Assembly: GCA_004963905.1 (NCBI GenBank)
Contig: SUGL01000048.1
Location: forward strand, 1-42,411
Direction: 5' to 3'
Source: Mesorhizobium sp.
GTDB taxonomy: Bacteria > Pseudomonadota > Alphaproteobacteria > Rhizobiales > Rhizobiaceae
DNA: 42,411 nucleotides
Below the pieces are notes generated by a model. It worked only from the letters and a program-made list of their open reading frames with translations, was not told the origin of the DNA and searched no databases. Both the position numbers and the translations under genes were made by a program. Below, in pieces: positions 15,765 through 24,765 of this stretch (positions are counted from its first letter, which is position 1; each line of letters starts with the position of its first letter).

Positions 15765-18700
15765 GCGGCTCGCGCCGCGTCTTTTCCATCCCGCCCGGAG
15801 CGCCGTTCCTGCCGACGCTGGCGGAGGCGTTGCTCGACGGCCGCCTGATCCCCGGCTTCCGCTTCGACGGCGATCCGCTGGCGCTCGCCGACGCGACCAT
15901 CTATGTGCCGACGCGGCGTGCCGCGCGCGCATTGCGCGGCGTCTTCGTCGAGGTGCTTTCCGAATTGGAAGGGGGGCATCGTTCGGCCATCCTGCCGACG
16001 GTGCGGCCGCTCGGCGAATTCGACGAGGACGAGGCGGCATTCGACGCCGAGGCGGCGCCGGCAATAGACCTTGCGCCGCCCATCGCCGCGCAGGAGCGAC
16101 TGCTGTTGCTGGCACCGTTGGTGCGCGCCTGGAAGGAGAGCCTGCCGGCGCATGTCAGGGCCCGCTTCAACGAGGAATTCGTCGTTCCGACCTCTGCCGC
16201 CGACGCCATCTGGCTGGCGCGCGACCTCGCGCGGCTGATGGACGAGATCGAGACCGAGGGCACGGATTGGGCGAAGCTCGCGACGCTTGTGACCGGCAAT
16301 CTCGCCGGCTGGTGGCAGGTGACGCTCGATTTCCTCGGCATCGTCACCGACAACTGGCCCAAGCTGCTTGAGGAACGCAACCGCTCCAATCCGGCCGCGC
16401 ACCGCAGCGCGCTGATCCGGCTCGAAGCGGCGCGGCTGACGCGCAAACCGCCGGCCGGGCCGGTGATCGCCGCCGGTTCGACCGGCTCCATTCCCGCCAC
16501 CGCCGAATTGCTTGCCGTGATCGCCGGCCTGCCCAACGGCGCCGTCGTGCTGCCCGGGCTCGACGGCGAGCTGGACGACGCGTCCTTCGCGGCGATTACG
16601 GCGCGCGGCGCGCGGCCGGCTACGCTCGGCCATCCGCAATACGGCCTTGCGAAATTGATCGGCGGCATCGGCGTTCCGCGCCGCGACGTCGATGAGATCG
16701 GCGCAGCGGCGAGGCCGCTCGCGCTGCGCGCCGCCCTTGTCGGCGAGGCGCTGCGGCCGGCCGAAACCACGGAGCGCTGGACCGAGACGCGCCCGCGATT
16801 CTCGGCATTTGACGTCGAACAAGCATTGGCCGGCGTGACGCTGGTGGAAGCGGCCAACGAGCGCGACGAGGCGGCGGCGATCGCCATTGCGCTGAAACGC
16901 GCGGTGGAAGTGCCCGGCAAGCGCGCGGCGCTCGTCACCGGCGACCGCGCCCTGGCGCGGCGTGTCTCGGCCGAGCTTCTGCGCTTCGGCGTCGTCGCCG
17001 ACGATTCCGGCGGCACGCCGCTCTCCAACACGCCGGCAGCCAGCCTGCTCAGGCTCGCGCTGAGTGCCGCGTTCCGGCCAGGCGATCCGGTAGGCCTGCT
17101 GTCGCTGCTCAAGCATCCGCTGCTTGGTCTCGGCCTCGAACGCCAGACCGTGCGCAAGGCGGCCGAACTGATCGAGCTGGTGGCGCTGCGCGGCGGCACC
17201 GGCCGTCCGGATATCGCTTCCCTCGACGAGCTTTTCGAGACGCGGCTCGTGGACCTTAGCGGCGACAGGCGCCAACCATTCTGGTTCCCCCGTCTCACCG
17301 TGCGTGGCATCGAGCTGGCACGGGATGTGCTTAGCCGCCTTACCGATGCGCTCGCCTCGCTCGTGGCGATACGCGGCGAGAAGCACGCGGACATCGCGAC
17401 GCTGACGCGGGCAAGCGTCGTGGCGCTGGAAGGTCTTGGCCGCGCGGCCGACGGCAGCGTGACCGAGCTCTATGCCGGCGACGCCGGCGAGAAGCTCGCC
17501 GACCTGCTGCGCGGGCTGGTCGCCGCGTCATCGCCCTTCACTTTCGCGGCAAACGAGTGGCCCGACGTGACGGAGGCGCTGATCGCGCCGGAGACGGTCA
17601 AGCCGGGGCAAGGCACCGACCGAAGCATCGCCATCTGGGGCGCGCTGGAGGCCCGGCTGCAGAGTGTCGACACGCTCGTCATCGGCGGGCTCAACGAAGG
17701 CGTGTGGCCGCGCAAGCCGGAGAGCGACCGCTTCGTGTCGCGGCTGATGAAAACCGGCATCGACCTCGAGCCGCCGGAGCGGCGCATCGGCCTTGCCGCG
17801 CATGACTTCCAGATGGCGATGGGCACCGAAACGGTGGTGCTGACGCGCTCGGCGCGGTCCGGCGACGCGCCGGCGGTGCCGTCGCGCTGGCTGCAGCGTA
17901 TCCTCACCTTCATCGGCGAGGAGCAGGCGACGGCGCTTAGCCGGCGCGGCGATGCGCTGCTCGTCTGGGCGCGCGCGCTCGACGCGGGCGAAAGACAAGA
18001 GTTCGCGGCCCGTCCGCAGCCGAAGCCGCCGCTGCACCTCAGACCACAGCATTTCTCGGTCACCGAGATCGAAACGCTGCGCCGCGACCCTTATGCGATC
18101 TATGCCCGGCGGATCCTCGGCCTGATGCCGCTCGACCCGGTGATCCGCGATCCCGGCGCCGCCGAGCGCGGCACGCTGTTCCACGCCATCCTGCATCTGT
18201 TCTCGCGGCGGGTGGGGGATCCAAGGGCGCCGGGCGCGCTGGCGGCCCTGATCGAAGCCGGCCGCGTGTGTTTTGCCGACGCAGCACTTCCGCCCGACAT
18301 CGAAGCGGTGTGGTGGCCGCGCTTCGAGAAGCTCGCCGAAAACATCATCGAATGGGAGCATACCCGCGCCAACGCCGTCGCCAGGCGCCATGCCGAGGAG
18401 CGCGCGGAAAAGACCATCGTCGGCCGTACCGGCGTCACGCTCTCCGGCTATGCCGACCGGGTGGACCAGCTCGCCGGCGGCATGGCCGACATCCTCGATT
18501 ACAAGACGGGTTCCTCGCCCTCGAAGGCGCAGGCGCACACACTTCTGTCGCCGCAGCTTGCGCTCGAAGGCGCGCTGCTCAGGCGTGGCGCCTTCAGGGA
18601 ACTCGGCATTTGCGAGCCCTCGCAGCTTGCCTTCGTGCGGCTGAAGCCTAATGGCGAGGTGTTCGAGGAATCGATCCTCGAATACAACCGCAAGCCGAAG

Positions 18701-18895
18701 ACCGCCAACGAGCTTGCCGAGGAAGCCTGGGCGCGGCTGGAGCGGCTGCTCTTCCACTATGCCGACCCGACAACCGGCTATCTTTCGCGCGCGCTGCCGT
18801 TCCGCGAAGGTGAGGCCGATGGCGACTACGATCATCTTGCCCGCGTGCTCGAATGGTCGGCTGGCGGTGCAAGCGAAGACGAGGCGGAAGGATGA
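15761..18895 (+). CDS. addB: AddB subunit of the AddAB helicase-nuclease
   Basis: A 1044-residue protein of the alphaproteobacterial AddB family. AddAB processes double-strand DNA ends for RecA-dependent recombination, the counterpart of RecBCD. The C-terminal PD-(D/E)xK nuclease domain is visible: GYADRVDQ and LDYKTGSS with Asp913 and Lys915. The N-terminal half has a degenerate helicase fold (IYVPTRRAARALRGVFVEVL) with no clear Walker A, consistent with an inactive helicase core and a role in Chi-like recognition. QFSVTEIETLRRDPYAIYA-like sequence at about residues 766-785 starts the nuclease domain. It overlaps murU and addA by four bases each, so stoichiometric translation with addA is expected. 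No frame interruption was seen. Confidence 0.95.
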   Translation: MSGSRRVFSIPPGAPFLPTLAEALLDGRLIPGFRFDGDPLALADATIYVPTRRAARALRGVFVEVLSELEGGHRSAILPTVRPLGEFDEDEAAFDAEAAPAIDLAPPIAAQERLLLLAPLVRAWKESLPAHVRARFNEEFVVPTSAADAIWLARDLARLMDEIETEGTDWAKLATLVTGNLAGWWQVTLDFLGIVTDNWPKLLEERNRSNPAAHRSALIRLEAARLTRKPPAGPVIAAGSTGSIPATAELLAVIAGLPNGAVVLPGLDGELDDASFAAITARGARPATLGHPQYGLAKLIGGIGVPRRDVDEIGAAARPLALRAALVGEALRPAETTERWTETRPRFSAFDVEQALAGVTLVEAANERDEAAAIAIALKRAVEVPGKRAALVTGDRALARRVSAELLRFGVVADDSGGTPLSNTPAASLLRLALSAAFRPGDPVGLLSLLKHPLLGLGLERQTVRKAAELIELVALRGGTGRPDIASLDELFETRLVDLSGDRRQPFWFPRLTVRGIELARDVLSRLTDALASLVAIRGEKHADIATLTRASVVALEGLGRAADGSVTELYAGDAGEKLADLLRGLVAASSPFTFAANEWPDVTEALIAPETVKPGQGTDRSIAIWGALEARLQSVDTLVIGGLNEGVWPRKPESDRFVSRLMKTGIDLEPPERRIGLAAHDFQMAMGTETVVLTRSARSGDAPAVPSRWLQRILTFIGEEQATALSRRGDALLVWARALDAGERQEFAARPQPKPPLHLRPQHFSVTEIETLRRDPYAIYARRILGLMPLDPVIRDPGAAERGTLFHAILHLFSRRVGDPRAPGALAALIEAGRVCFADAALPPDIEAVWWPRFEKLAENIIEWEHTRANAVARRHAEERAEKTIVGRTGVTLSGYADRVDQLAGGMADILDYKTGSSPSKAQAHTLLSPQLALEGALLRRGAFRELGICEPSQLAFVRLKPNGEVFEESILEYNRKPKTANELAEEAWARLERLLFHYADPTTGYLSRALPFREGEADGDYDHLARVLEWSAGGASEDEAEG

Positions 18896-21800
18896 GATAT
18901 CCGATCCCCTCCGATACCGCCGCCAGCCAGGCACGCGCCTCCGACCCGCAAAATTCGGCCTGGGTGTCGGCCAATGCCGGATCGGGCAAGACGCATGTGC
19001 TGGCGCAACGTGTCATCCGGCTTCTGCTCAACGGCACCGATCCGTCGAAGATCCTGTGCCTGACCTATACGCGCGCCGCCGCCGCCAACATGTCGAACCG
19101 CGTGTTCTCGACCCTGTCGGAATGGACGGCGCTGCCCGACGCCGAACTTGCGGTTAGGATCACCGCGCTCGACGGGCGCGGCGCCGACCGCGACACCATG
19201 CGCCGCGCGCGCCGATTGTTCGCCGAGGCGCTTGAAACGCCGGGCGGGTTGAAGATCCAGACCATCCACGCCTTCTGCGAATCGGTGCTGCATCAGTTCC
19301 CGCTCGAGGCCAACATCCCCGCGCATTTCGAGATGCTCGATCCGCAGATGGAGGCCTCGCTGTTCGCGGATGCGCGCCGCGACATGATCTCAGGGGCGGG
19401 CGCCGGCGTCGAAGGCCTGGCGGAAGCCTTTGCCATGGTGCTGGAGCGCGGCGGCGAATTCGGGCTCGACACGCTGCTCGCCGAGATCGTCGGCAAGCGC
19501 GACGAGTTGCGCGGCTTCATCGCCAAGATCGGCAAGAACCGGGATTTCCGGCCGCTCTTCGCCGAGTTCGGCTTCAGGCCGGGGCAGACTGGCGAGGACA
19601 TCGCCGCTTCGGTCTGGCCGCTGCCGGGCTTCGCGCCAGGCCAGTTCGCCGAGTTCGCGCGCGCCGCGGAAGCCGCCGACGCGCGGCAGGTGCTGAACAA
19701 CGTGCTGCCTTATGCGCAGAGTGCCTTTGCCGAGGCCGATCCGATCCGGCGGCTGCGACTTCTCGCCAAGGCATTCCTGCGCTCCGACGGCGACCCCTAC
19801 GATCCGCCGAAGATCTTCAGGAAGGCGCTGGTCGACCGGCTGCCCGATCTGCCCGAGCGCTATCTCGCGGCGGCCAAGGCGATCCTCGACGTGTCGGACC
19901 GGCTGGCGCTCTTCCGCATGCTCGAAGGGACAGCGGCGGCGCTCACCGTCGCCGGCTGGCTGATCGCGCGCTACGAGCAGTTGAAGCGTAGCCGCGGCTT
20001 CCTCGACTTCAACGACCTGATCACCCGCACGGTCAGCCTGCTGTCGCGACCGGATGCCGGCCCCTGGGTGCAGTACAAGCTCGACCAAGGCATCGATCAC
20101 ATCCTGCTCGACGAGGCGCAGGACACCAGTCCCGACCAGTGGGAGGTGGTGAAGAAGCTGACGGAAGAGTTCTTTGCCGGGCTCGGCCAGCGCGAGACGG
20201 TGCGGCGCACGATGTTCGCCGTCGGCGACGAAAAACAGTCGATCTACTCCTTCCAAGGTGCCGCACCCGATTCCTTTGCCGAGAGCCGGCTTTTGTTTGC
20301 CGGCCGCGTGCGCGACGCCGAAGCCTCCTTCGCCGACTTGAAACTCACCTGGTCGTTCCGCTCGAGCGACGACGTGCTTGCCGCCGTCGACCGCGTCTTC
20401 GCCGAGCCGGGCGTACGGCGCGGCATCAGCCACGATCCCGATCCGCTGAGCCACAAGGCGATCCGCACGGACGCGCCGGGCTATGTCGAAGTGTGGCCCT
20501 CGATCGGCGCCGAAATGGTCGAGGAGCCGGATGACTGGACCTTGCCGGTCAACCACGCCAGCGCGCCGGCCGTGCGCGTGGCCGAGCATGTGGCCACGAC
20601 CATCCAGACCTGGCTGCGCAACGGCGAAATCATCGAAGGCAAGGGCCGGAAGCTGACCGCCGGCGACATCCTCGTCCTGGTGCGCAAGCGCGACCGCTTC
20701 GTGCATGCGCTGTCGCGAAGCCTCAAGAACCGGCAGATCCCGGTCGCTGGCGCCGATCGGCTCAGCCTGCCCGGCCATATCGCCGTGCAGGACCTGATCG
20801 CACTCGGTCATTTCTTGATCCAGCCGGAGGACGACCTGTCCTTGGCCGCCGTGCTGCGCAGCCCGATCTTCGCGGTTTCCGAGGAGACCTTGCTGACGCT
20901 CGCCGGCGAGCGGCCAAAAGGCCAGTCGCTGATCGCATCGCTTCGGCAACATGCGGCGGGAGATGAGCTTTTGGCCGCTGTCGTTAGCCGGCTCGATGCC
21001 TGGGCGAACGAGGTGGCCTTCAAGCCGGTGTTCGAATTCTACGCCGCCGTGCTGGCGCGCGACGGGCTGCGCCGCAAGATGACGGCGCGGCTCGGACCGG
21101 AAGCCGGCGACATCCTCGACGAATTCCTGAGCTTTTGCCTGGCCGAGGAGCGCACCGGCCTGCCGGGGCTGGAATCCTTCCTCTCGACGCTCGAAAACAG
21201 TGGTCCCGAGATCAAGCGCGAGATGGACCAGACCCGCGACGAGGTGCGTGTCATGACCGTGCATGCCGCGAAAGGCCTGGAAGCGCCGGTGGTCTTCCTG
21301 GTCGATGGCGGCTCAGCGCCGTTCAGCGACCAACATCTGCCGCGATTGATGGCCTTCGAAGGCTCGGGCGCTGAGTGGAAGGGCAAGGGCTATCTCTGGC
21401 GCTCGGCCAGCGACGTCGCCAATGGCGTTTCTCGGGCGGCCTCGGTGCGGGCCCGCGAGCTGGCCGACGACGAATACCGGCGGCTGCTCTATGTCGGCAT
21501 GACGCGCGCCGAGGACCGGCTGATCGTCTGCGGCTATCACGGCAAGCGGGCGCCGAGCACCGGAACCTGGCATTCGATCGTCAGCCGGGCGCTGCTCGGA
21601 GCCCCGGAAAGCATGGAGCGCCGGCACCCGGCGACGGCCGACGTGGCGGTGCATCGCTTCCATATGACCAAGCTGCCGCCGGTGGCGCTCACTCGAGCGG
21701 ACGAGACCACATCGTTCGACCATGCAGCGCCGCTGCCGGACGGCCTGTTCCGGCAGCTACCGCCTTATGAGGAACTGCCGCGACCGCTCTCCCCTTCAGG

Positions 21801-22404
21801 CGCCTCGGCGCTGATCGACGAGGCGACGGAGGCTTTACCAAACACGCGCTCGCCGGTGCTCGACGCCCAATCCGAGCCAGGCTTTGCGGTTGTTCGCGGC
21901 CTGGCCCTGCACAAATTGCTGCAAATGCTGCCCGGCATTGCGGAGGAGGAAAGGCGAGCTGCAGCGGAACGCTATCTGGCGCGCGCCGGCGCCGAATGGC
22001 CGGCGGGCGAGCGCGACAAGGCGCTGGACGCGGTGCTCTCGATCCTGTCCGACAGCCGCTTCGGGGCGCTGTTCTCGCCATCCTCGCGCGCCGAGGTCGC
22101 TGTCATGGGCAGTCTGGAGGTGAAGGGCAGATTGCGCTCCATCTCCGGCAAGATCGACAGGCTGGCCGTTACCCAAGAAAAGGTGTCGATCGTCGACTAC
22201 AAGACCAACCGGCCGGCGCCGGCCAGCCTGGCCGAAGTGCCGCCGGCCTATGTGCTGCAGCTTGCGCTCTACCGCGCGCTGCTTAAGCCGCTCTATCCGG
22301 GCCGCGAGGTGACGGCCGCGCTGCTCTTCACCGAGGCGCCGCGGCTGGTCGAGTTGCCTGCAACGGCCATGGACGATGCCCTTGCCCGACTCACGGGAGC
22401 GTGA
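18892..22404 (+). CDS. addA: AddA subunit of the AddAB helicase-nuclease
   Basis: A 1170-residue UvrD-family helicase with a C-terminal nuclease domain. The Walker A motif ANAGSGKTH has Lys33; motif Ia is LTYTRAAAANM; Walker B is LLDEAQDTSPDQW; motif III is VGDEKQSIYSFQGA; and motif V/VI regions include VMTVHAAKGLEAPVVF and LYVGMTRAEDRL. The nuclease site is GKIDRL and VDYKTNRP with Asp1102 and Lys1104. It forms the AddAB end-processing motor with the upstream gene, overlapping it by four bases (ATGA). The start at 18892 is favoured by that coupling over a longer open frame from 18853. trxA follows after 74 bases; the link may be read-through. Confidence 0.97.
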   Translation: MRYPIPSDTAASQARASDPQNSAWVSANAGSGKTHVLAQRVIRLLLNGTDPSKILCLTYTRAAAANMSNRVFSTLSEWTALPDAELAVRITALDGRGADRDTMRRARRLFAEALETPGGLKIQTIHAFCESVLHQFPLEANIPAHFEMLDPQMEASLFADARRDMISGAGAGVEGLAEAFAMVLERGGEFGLDTLLAEIVGKRDELRGFIAKIGKNRDFRPLFAEFGFRPGQTGEDIAASVWPLPGFAPGQFAEFARAAEAADARQVLNNVLPYAQSAFAEADPIRRLRLLAKAFLRSDGDPYDPPKIFRKALVDRLPDLPERYLAAAKAILDVSDRLALFRMLEGTAAALTVAGWLIARYEQLKRSRGFLDFNDLITRTVSLLSRPDAGPWVQYKLDQGIDHILLDEAQDTSPDQWEVVKKLTEEFFAGLGQRETVRRTMFAVGDEKQSIYSFQGAAPDSFAESRLLFAGRVRDAEASFADLKLTWSFRSSDDVLAAVDRVFAEPGVRRGISHDPDPLSHKAIRTDAPGYVEVWPSIGAEMVEEPDDWTLPVNHASAPAVRVAEHVATTIQTWLRNGEIIEGKGRKLTAGDILVLVRKRDRFVHALSRSLKNRQIPVAGADRLSLPGHIAVQDLIALGHFLIQPEDDLSLAAVLRSPIFAVSEETLLTLAGERPKGQSLIASLRQHAAGDELLAAVVSRLDAWANEVAFKPVFEFYAAVLARDGLRRKMTARLGPEAGDILDEFLSFCLAEERTGLPGLESFLSTLENSGPEIKREMDQTRDEVRVMTVHAAKGLEAPVVFLVDGGSAPFSDQHLPRLMAFEGSGAEWKGKGYLWRSASDVANGVSRAASVRARELADDEYRRLLYVGMTRAEDRLIVCGYHGKRAPSTGTWHSIVSRALLGAPESMERRHPATADVAVHRFHMTKLPPVALTRADETTSFDHAAPLPDGLFRQLPPYEELPRPLSPSGASALIDEATEALPNTRSPVLDAQSEPGFAVVRGLALHKLLQMLPGIAEEERRAAAERYLARAGAEWPAGERDKALDAVLSILSDSRFGALFSPSSRAEVAVMGSLEVKGRLRSISGKIDRLAVTQEKVSIVDYKTNRPAPASLAEVPPAYVLQLALYRALLKPLYPGREVTAALLFTEAPRLVELPATAMDDALARLTGA

Positions 22405-22478
22405 CACAAGAACTGCTTGAACATCACCGCCACAACCACCACATTTGGTGCAACCCGAGTTTTCGAAAGGATTTCAGC

Positions 22479-22802
22479 ATGGCCACCGTCAAGGTCGACA
22501 AGGGCAATTTCCAGGCCGATGTGCTCAACGCCAAGGAGCCGGTCGTGGTGGATTTCTGGGCGGAATGGTGCGGTCCCTGCAAGATGATCGCGCCGGCGCT
22601 GGAAGATATCGCCAAGGAGCTCGGCTCGAAGATCAAGGTCGCCAAGCTCAACATCGACGAGAATCCCGAGTTGGCCGCGCAGTACGGCGTGCGCTCGATC
22701 CCGACGCTGATGATCTTCAAGGGCGGCGAAGTGGCCGACATGAAGGTGGGTGCGGCGCCGAAGACCGCGCTGTCGCACTGGATCAACGGCAGCCTCGCCT
22801 GA
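22479..22802 (+). CDS. trxA: Thioredoxin
   Basis: A 107-residue thioredoxin 1 with the redox site WCGPC at residues 30-34, the DFWAEW approach and the cis-proline segment SIPTLMIFKGG. It reduces protein disulfides in the cytoplasm with electrons from thioredoxin reductase. The start at 22479 is preceded by GAAAGGA; the frame open from 22401 has an unrelated extension. Position after addAB is conserved in Rhizobiales. In the 74-base gap, CTTGAA (22416-22421) and CCACATTT (22439-22446) weakly resemble a heat-shock sigma promoter, but the spacing is a base or so long. A terminator follows directly. Confidence 0.97.
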   Translation: MATVKVDKGNFQADVLNAKEPVVVDFWAEWCGPCKMIAPALEDIAKELGSKIKVAKLNIDENPELAAQYGVRSIPTLMIFKGGEVADMKVGAAPKTALSHWINGSLA

Positions 22803-22827
22803 GCCAATCCGAATATTTGAAGGAACG

Positions 22828-22855
22828 AGCCCGGCCACCGCGCCGGGCTTTTCTT
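22828..22855 (+). terminator. Rho-independent terminator of trxA
   Basis: AGCCCGG (22828-22834) pairs with CCGGGCT (22843-22849), followed by TTTCTTT, 26 bases after the trxA stop. Confidence 0.85.
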
Positions 22856-22931
22856 TGGCGCCATCGCTGGCTGCGCTCTGGCCCTCGCACGCGGGCACGA
22901 CATGCCCTCTGCTTCGGAAAAGGAGAGCGCC

Positions 22932-23213
22932 ATGACCGGAACAGCCAAGGCTACAGTTCACGTCAAGAATGAGCGGGTGATCGTCACCGAATACCGCTTC
23001 GCGCCGGGCGCCAACACCGGCTGGCATCGCCACGGCCACGACTATGTCGTGGTGCCGCTGATGGACGGCAAGGTGAAGCTGGTGACTAAGGACGGCGAAT
23101 CCTTCGCCGAGATGAAAAAGGGCGCGCCCTATTTCCGCAGGGAAGGCGTCGAGCACGACGTCATCAACGCCAATGACGGCGAATATGCTTTCATCGAGAT
23201 CGAGCTGAAATGA
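22932..23213 (+). CDS. Small single-domain cupin protein
   Basis: A 93-residue cupin. The metal-binding motif 1 is visible as GANTGWHRHGHDYVVVPLMDG, with three histidines near residues 37-41, and motif 2 is reduced to YFRREGVEHDV. Such small cupins bind a divalent metal and may act as sugar- or acid-binding domains or simple dioxygenases; nothing here fixes the reaction. The start at 22932 follows GGAGAG. It sits alone between the trxA terminator and an antitoxin-like gene. I can name the fold but not the substrate. Confidence 0.82.
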   Translation: MTGTAKATVHVKNERVIVTEYRFAPGANTGWHRHGHDYVVVPLMDGKVKLVTKDGESFAEMKKGAPYFRREGVEHDVINANDGEYAFIEIELK

Positions 23214-23290
23214 GCTGGATGGCTAGTGATCATATGCCATCTTGATAGCTAGGCTCTGTCGGTATCTATTTCCTGCAAACGGAGTTTCAG

Positions 23291-23521
23291 ATGGCCGAAC
23301 CGCAGCTCTCAGTCCGTAGCGCGAAAGCACGGGACCTTGCTCATAGACTTGCTCGTCGCGAAAATCGCTCCATAGCCGATGTCGTCGAACGCGCGCTTGA
23401 ATCCTATGAGATCGGTGAAGCGGGGCGCGAATCCGCGTCCACCTTCTACGCTCGCTTGGCTGCAACCTGCGGGGCCGACATCGATCTGGAGAAAATCATC
23501 CGCGAAGACCGCGAGCTCTAG
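23291..23521 (+). CDS. Orphan VapB/Rv0623-like antitoxin
   Basis: A 76-residue acidic and basic mixed protein with the layout of the Rv0623-like or PSK-type antitoxin family: an N-terminal DNA-binding segment (SVRSAKARDLAHRLARRENR), a helix SIADVVERALESYE, and a C-terminal tail expected to embrace a PIN-domain toxin. In working systems a vapC gene follows immediately and usually overlaps. Here the stop at 23521 is followed within eight bases by a palindromic repeat element, and no PIN-domain reading frame is seen downstream. It may be an orphan regulator or remnant of a toxin-antitoxin pair, or it may act with a toxin elsewhere. The 77 bases upstream hold no clear operator. Confidence 0.72.
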   Translation: MAEPQLSVRSAKARDLAHRLARRENRSIADVVERALESYEIGEAGRESASTFYARLAATCGADIDLEKIIREDREL

Positions 23522-23528
23522 TGGCACT

Positions 23529-23839
23529 GCACAGGGATTTTGGCTGGTTGGCTCTGTTTGCGTTGGCAGGCGGCATGCGTTGGAGATTGGCCGGAACGCC
23601 CATCGCGATCGTCATTCCAGGGCGGAGCAGGAGCGAAGCTCCGTCGCGAAGACCCTGGAATCCATGCCGTTACCTTCGCCAAAGCGTGCAGCGGAGCAGA
23701 ATTCTGCACCGTGGCGGCGCTTCCAAGTCACGGAATGGATTCTATGGTCTGCGCCGCGTCGCTTCGCTCCTTGCTCCGCCATAGAATGACGAGGTTGAGC
23801 GGTCTCCGCCAATTCCCGGCGTTTGCGCCGATTTCACGG
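23529..23839. repeat. Palindromic intergenic element, copy 2 (full length)
   Basis: The palindromic core is 228 bases, from ATTGG at 23586 to CCAAT at about 23813. Outer arms GTCATTCCAGGG (23621 on) and AGAATGAC (near 23790) and inner arms rich in GGAGC and GCTCC flank a loop containing GGAGCAGAATTCTG. About 57 bases on the left and 26 on the right are also shared with copy 1. Reading frames that cross it are low-complexity products of the palindrome and are not annotated. Together with 23840-23997 this makes a gap of 476 bases without a gene. Confidence 0.85.
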
Positions 23840-23904
23840 TAATGAATGGAAGATCTTGCGCCAAGTCAAACGGCGACCTTTCGCCGCCTGCGGCGCGTCG
23901 ATCA

Positions 23905-23917
23905 TTTGTCTGACATT
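23905..23917. promoter_or_regulatory. Candidate GntR-type operator before the galactonate operon
   Basis: TGTC-T-GACA (23907-23915) is a short perfect palindrome of the TTGTC/GACAA type bound by many GntR/FadR-family regulators. It lies 83 bases before the first gene of the dgo-like operon. GntR regulators are known for dgo operons elsewhere; no regulator gene is in this window. The match is short and could be chance. Confidence 0.3.
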
Positions 23918-23997
23918 AAGCCGGAAATCCGCCTTTTCTCCCTTGCCCCCGCGCTTTGTCTGGCTAGGATGCGCGCCGGCCAAAGGGAGAAGAAATC

Positions 23998-24765
23998 ATG
24001 ATGCCATCGGCGCGTTTCGCCGACCTCGACGGCGCCTCGGTGCTGATCACCGGCGGCGGTTCCGGCATCGGCGCGGCGCTGACCGAGGGCTTCACGCGGC
24101 AGGGCGCCCAGGTCGCCTTCATCGACATTGCCGACAAGCCCAGCGCGGCGCTTGCCGACCGGCTGGAAAAGCAACTCGGCCGGCGGCCGCTCTACCTCGA
24201 GACCGACCTGCGCGACGTCGAGGCGCTGCGCGCCGCTGTGGCCAAGGCGGCAAAGGCGCATGGCGACGTCACGGCGCTCGTCAACAATGCCGCTCTCGAT
24301 GACCGCCATGAGGTGAAGGACGTCACGGTCGAGTTCTGGGACAACAATCTTGCCGTCAACCTGCGGCCGCATTTCTTCACCGCCCAGGCGGTGGCGCCGG
24401 GCATGAAGCGGGCCGGCGGCGGCTCGATCATCAACTTCAGCTCCACGTCCTATCTCATCAACCACCCCGACCTGCCGGCCTACACCGCCGCCAAGGCGGG
24501 CATACTCGGGCTCACCAAGGGTCTTGCCGGCAAGCTCGGCGCCGACGGCATCCGCGTCAACGCGGTCGCGCCAGGCTGGGTGATCACCGAGCGCCAGCGC
24601 GAGCTTTGGGTCACCGAGGAGGCGCTTGCCGCCCATGTCGCCAAGCAATGCATCAAGCAAGTCATGCAGCCGGACGACATCGTCGGCACGGTGCTGTTCC
24701 TGGCCTCGGATGCCTCGCGCATGCTGACGGCGCAGATGCTGATCGTCGACGGAGGCGTGCTGTGA
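23998..24765 (+). CDS. SDR-family sugar dehydrogenase (likely D-galactose 1-dehydrogenase type)
   Basis: A 255-residue classical short-chain dehydrogenase. The cofactor motif TGGGSGIG is at residues 18-25, the structural VNNAA segment is at about 97-101, and the active site has Ser in NFSSTSY with Tyr162 and Lys166 in YTAAK. Asp at the end of the second strand (FIDIAD) favours NAD+ over NADP+. Its reaction is inferred from context: the next genes encode KDGal kinase, KDPGal aldolase and a lactonase, so oxidation of D-galactose (or a related aldose such as L-arabinose or D-fucose) to the lactone is the best guess. An ATG two codons apart at 23998 and 24001; AAGGGAGA precedes it. The stop overlaps the dgoK GTG start. 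Confidence 0.78.
   Translation: MMPSARFADLDGASVLITGGGSGIGAALTEGFTRQGAQVAFIDIADKPSAALADRLEKQLGRRPLYLETDLRDVEALRAAVAKAAKAHGDVTALVNNAALDDRHEVKDVTVEFWDNNLAVNLRPHFFTAQAVAPGMKRAGGGSIINFSSTSYLINHPDLPAYTAAKAGILGLTKGLAGKLGADGIRVNAVAPGWVITERQRELWVTEEALAAHVAKQCIKQVMQPDDIVGTVLFLASDASRMLTAQMLIVDGGVL

Noticed and set aside
15629..17386. 585-codon minus-strand frame opposite addB, and a similar 624-codon frame at 19390-21264 opposite addA
   Set aside because: Both are antisense to clearly coding addB and addA, low in hydrophobic pattern and without domain motifs; long antisense frames are expected at this G+C content.
22416..22446. Heat-shock promoter before trxA
   Set aside because: CTTG is present but the -10 candidate matches poorly and the spacing is 19 bases, so it was not listed as a feature.
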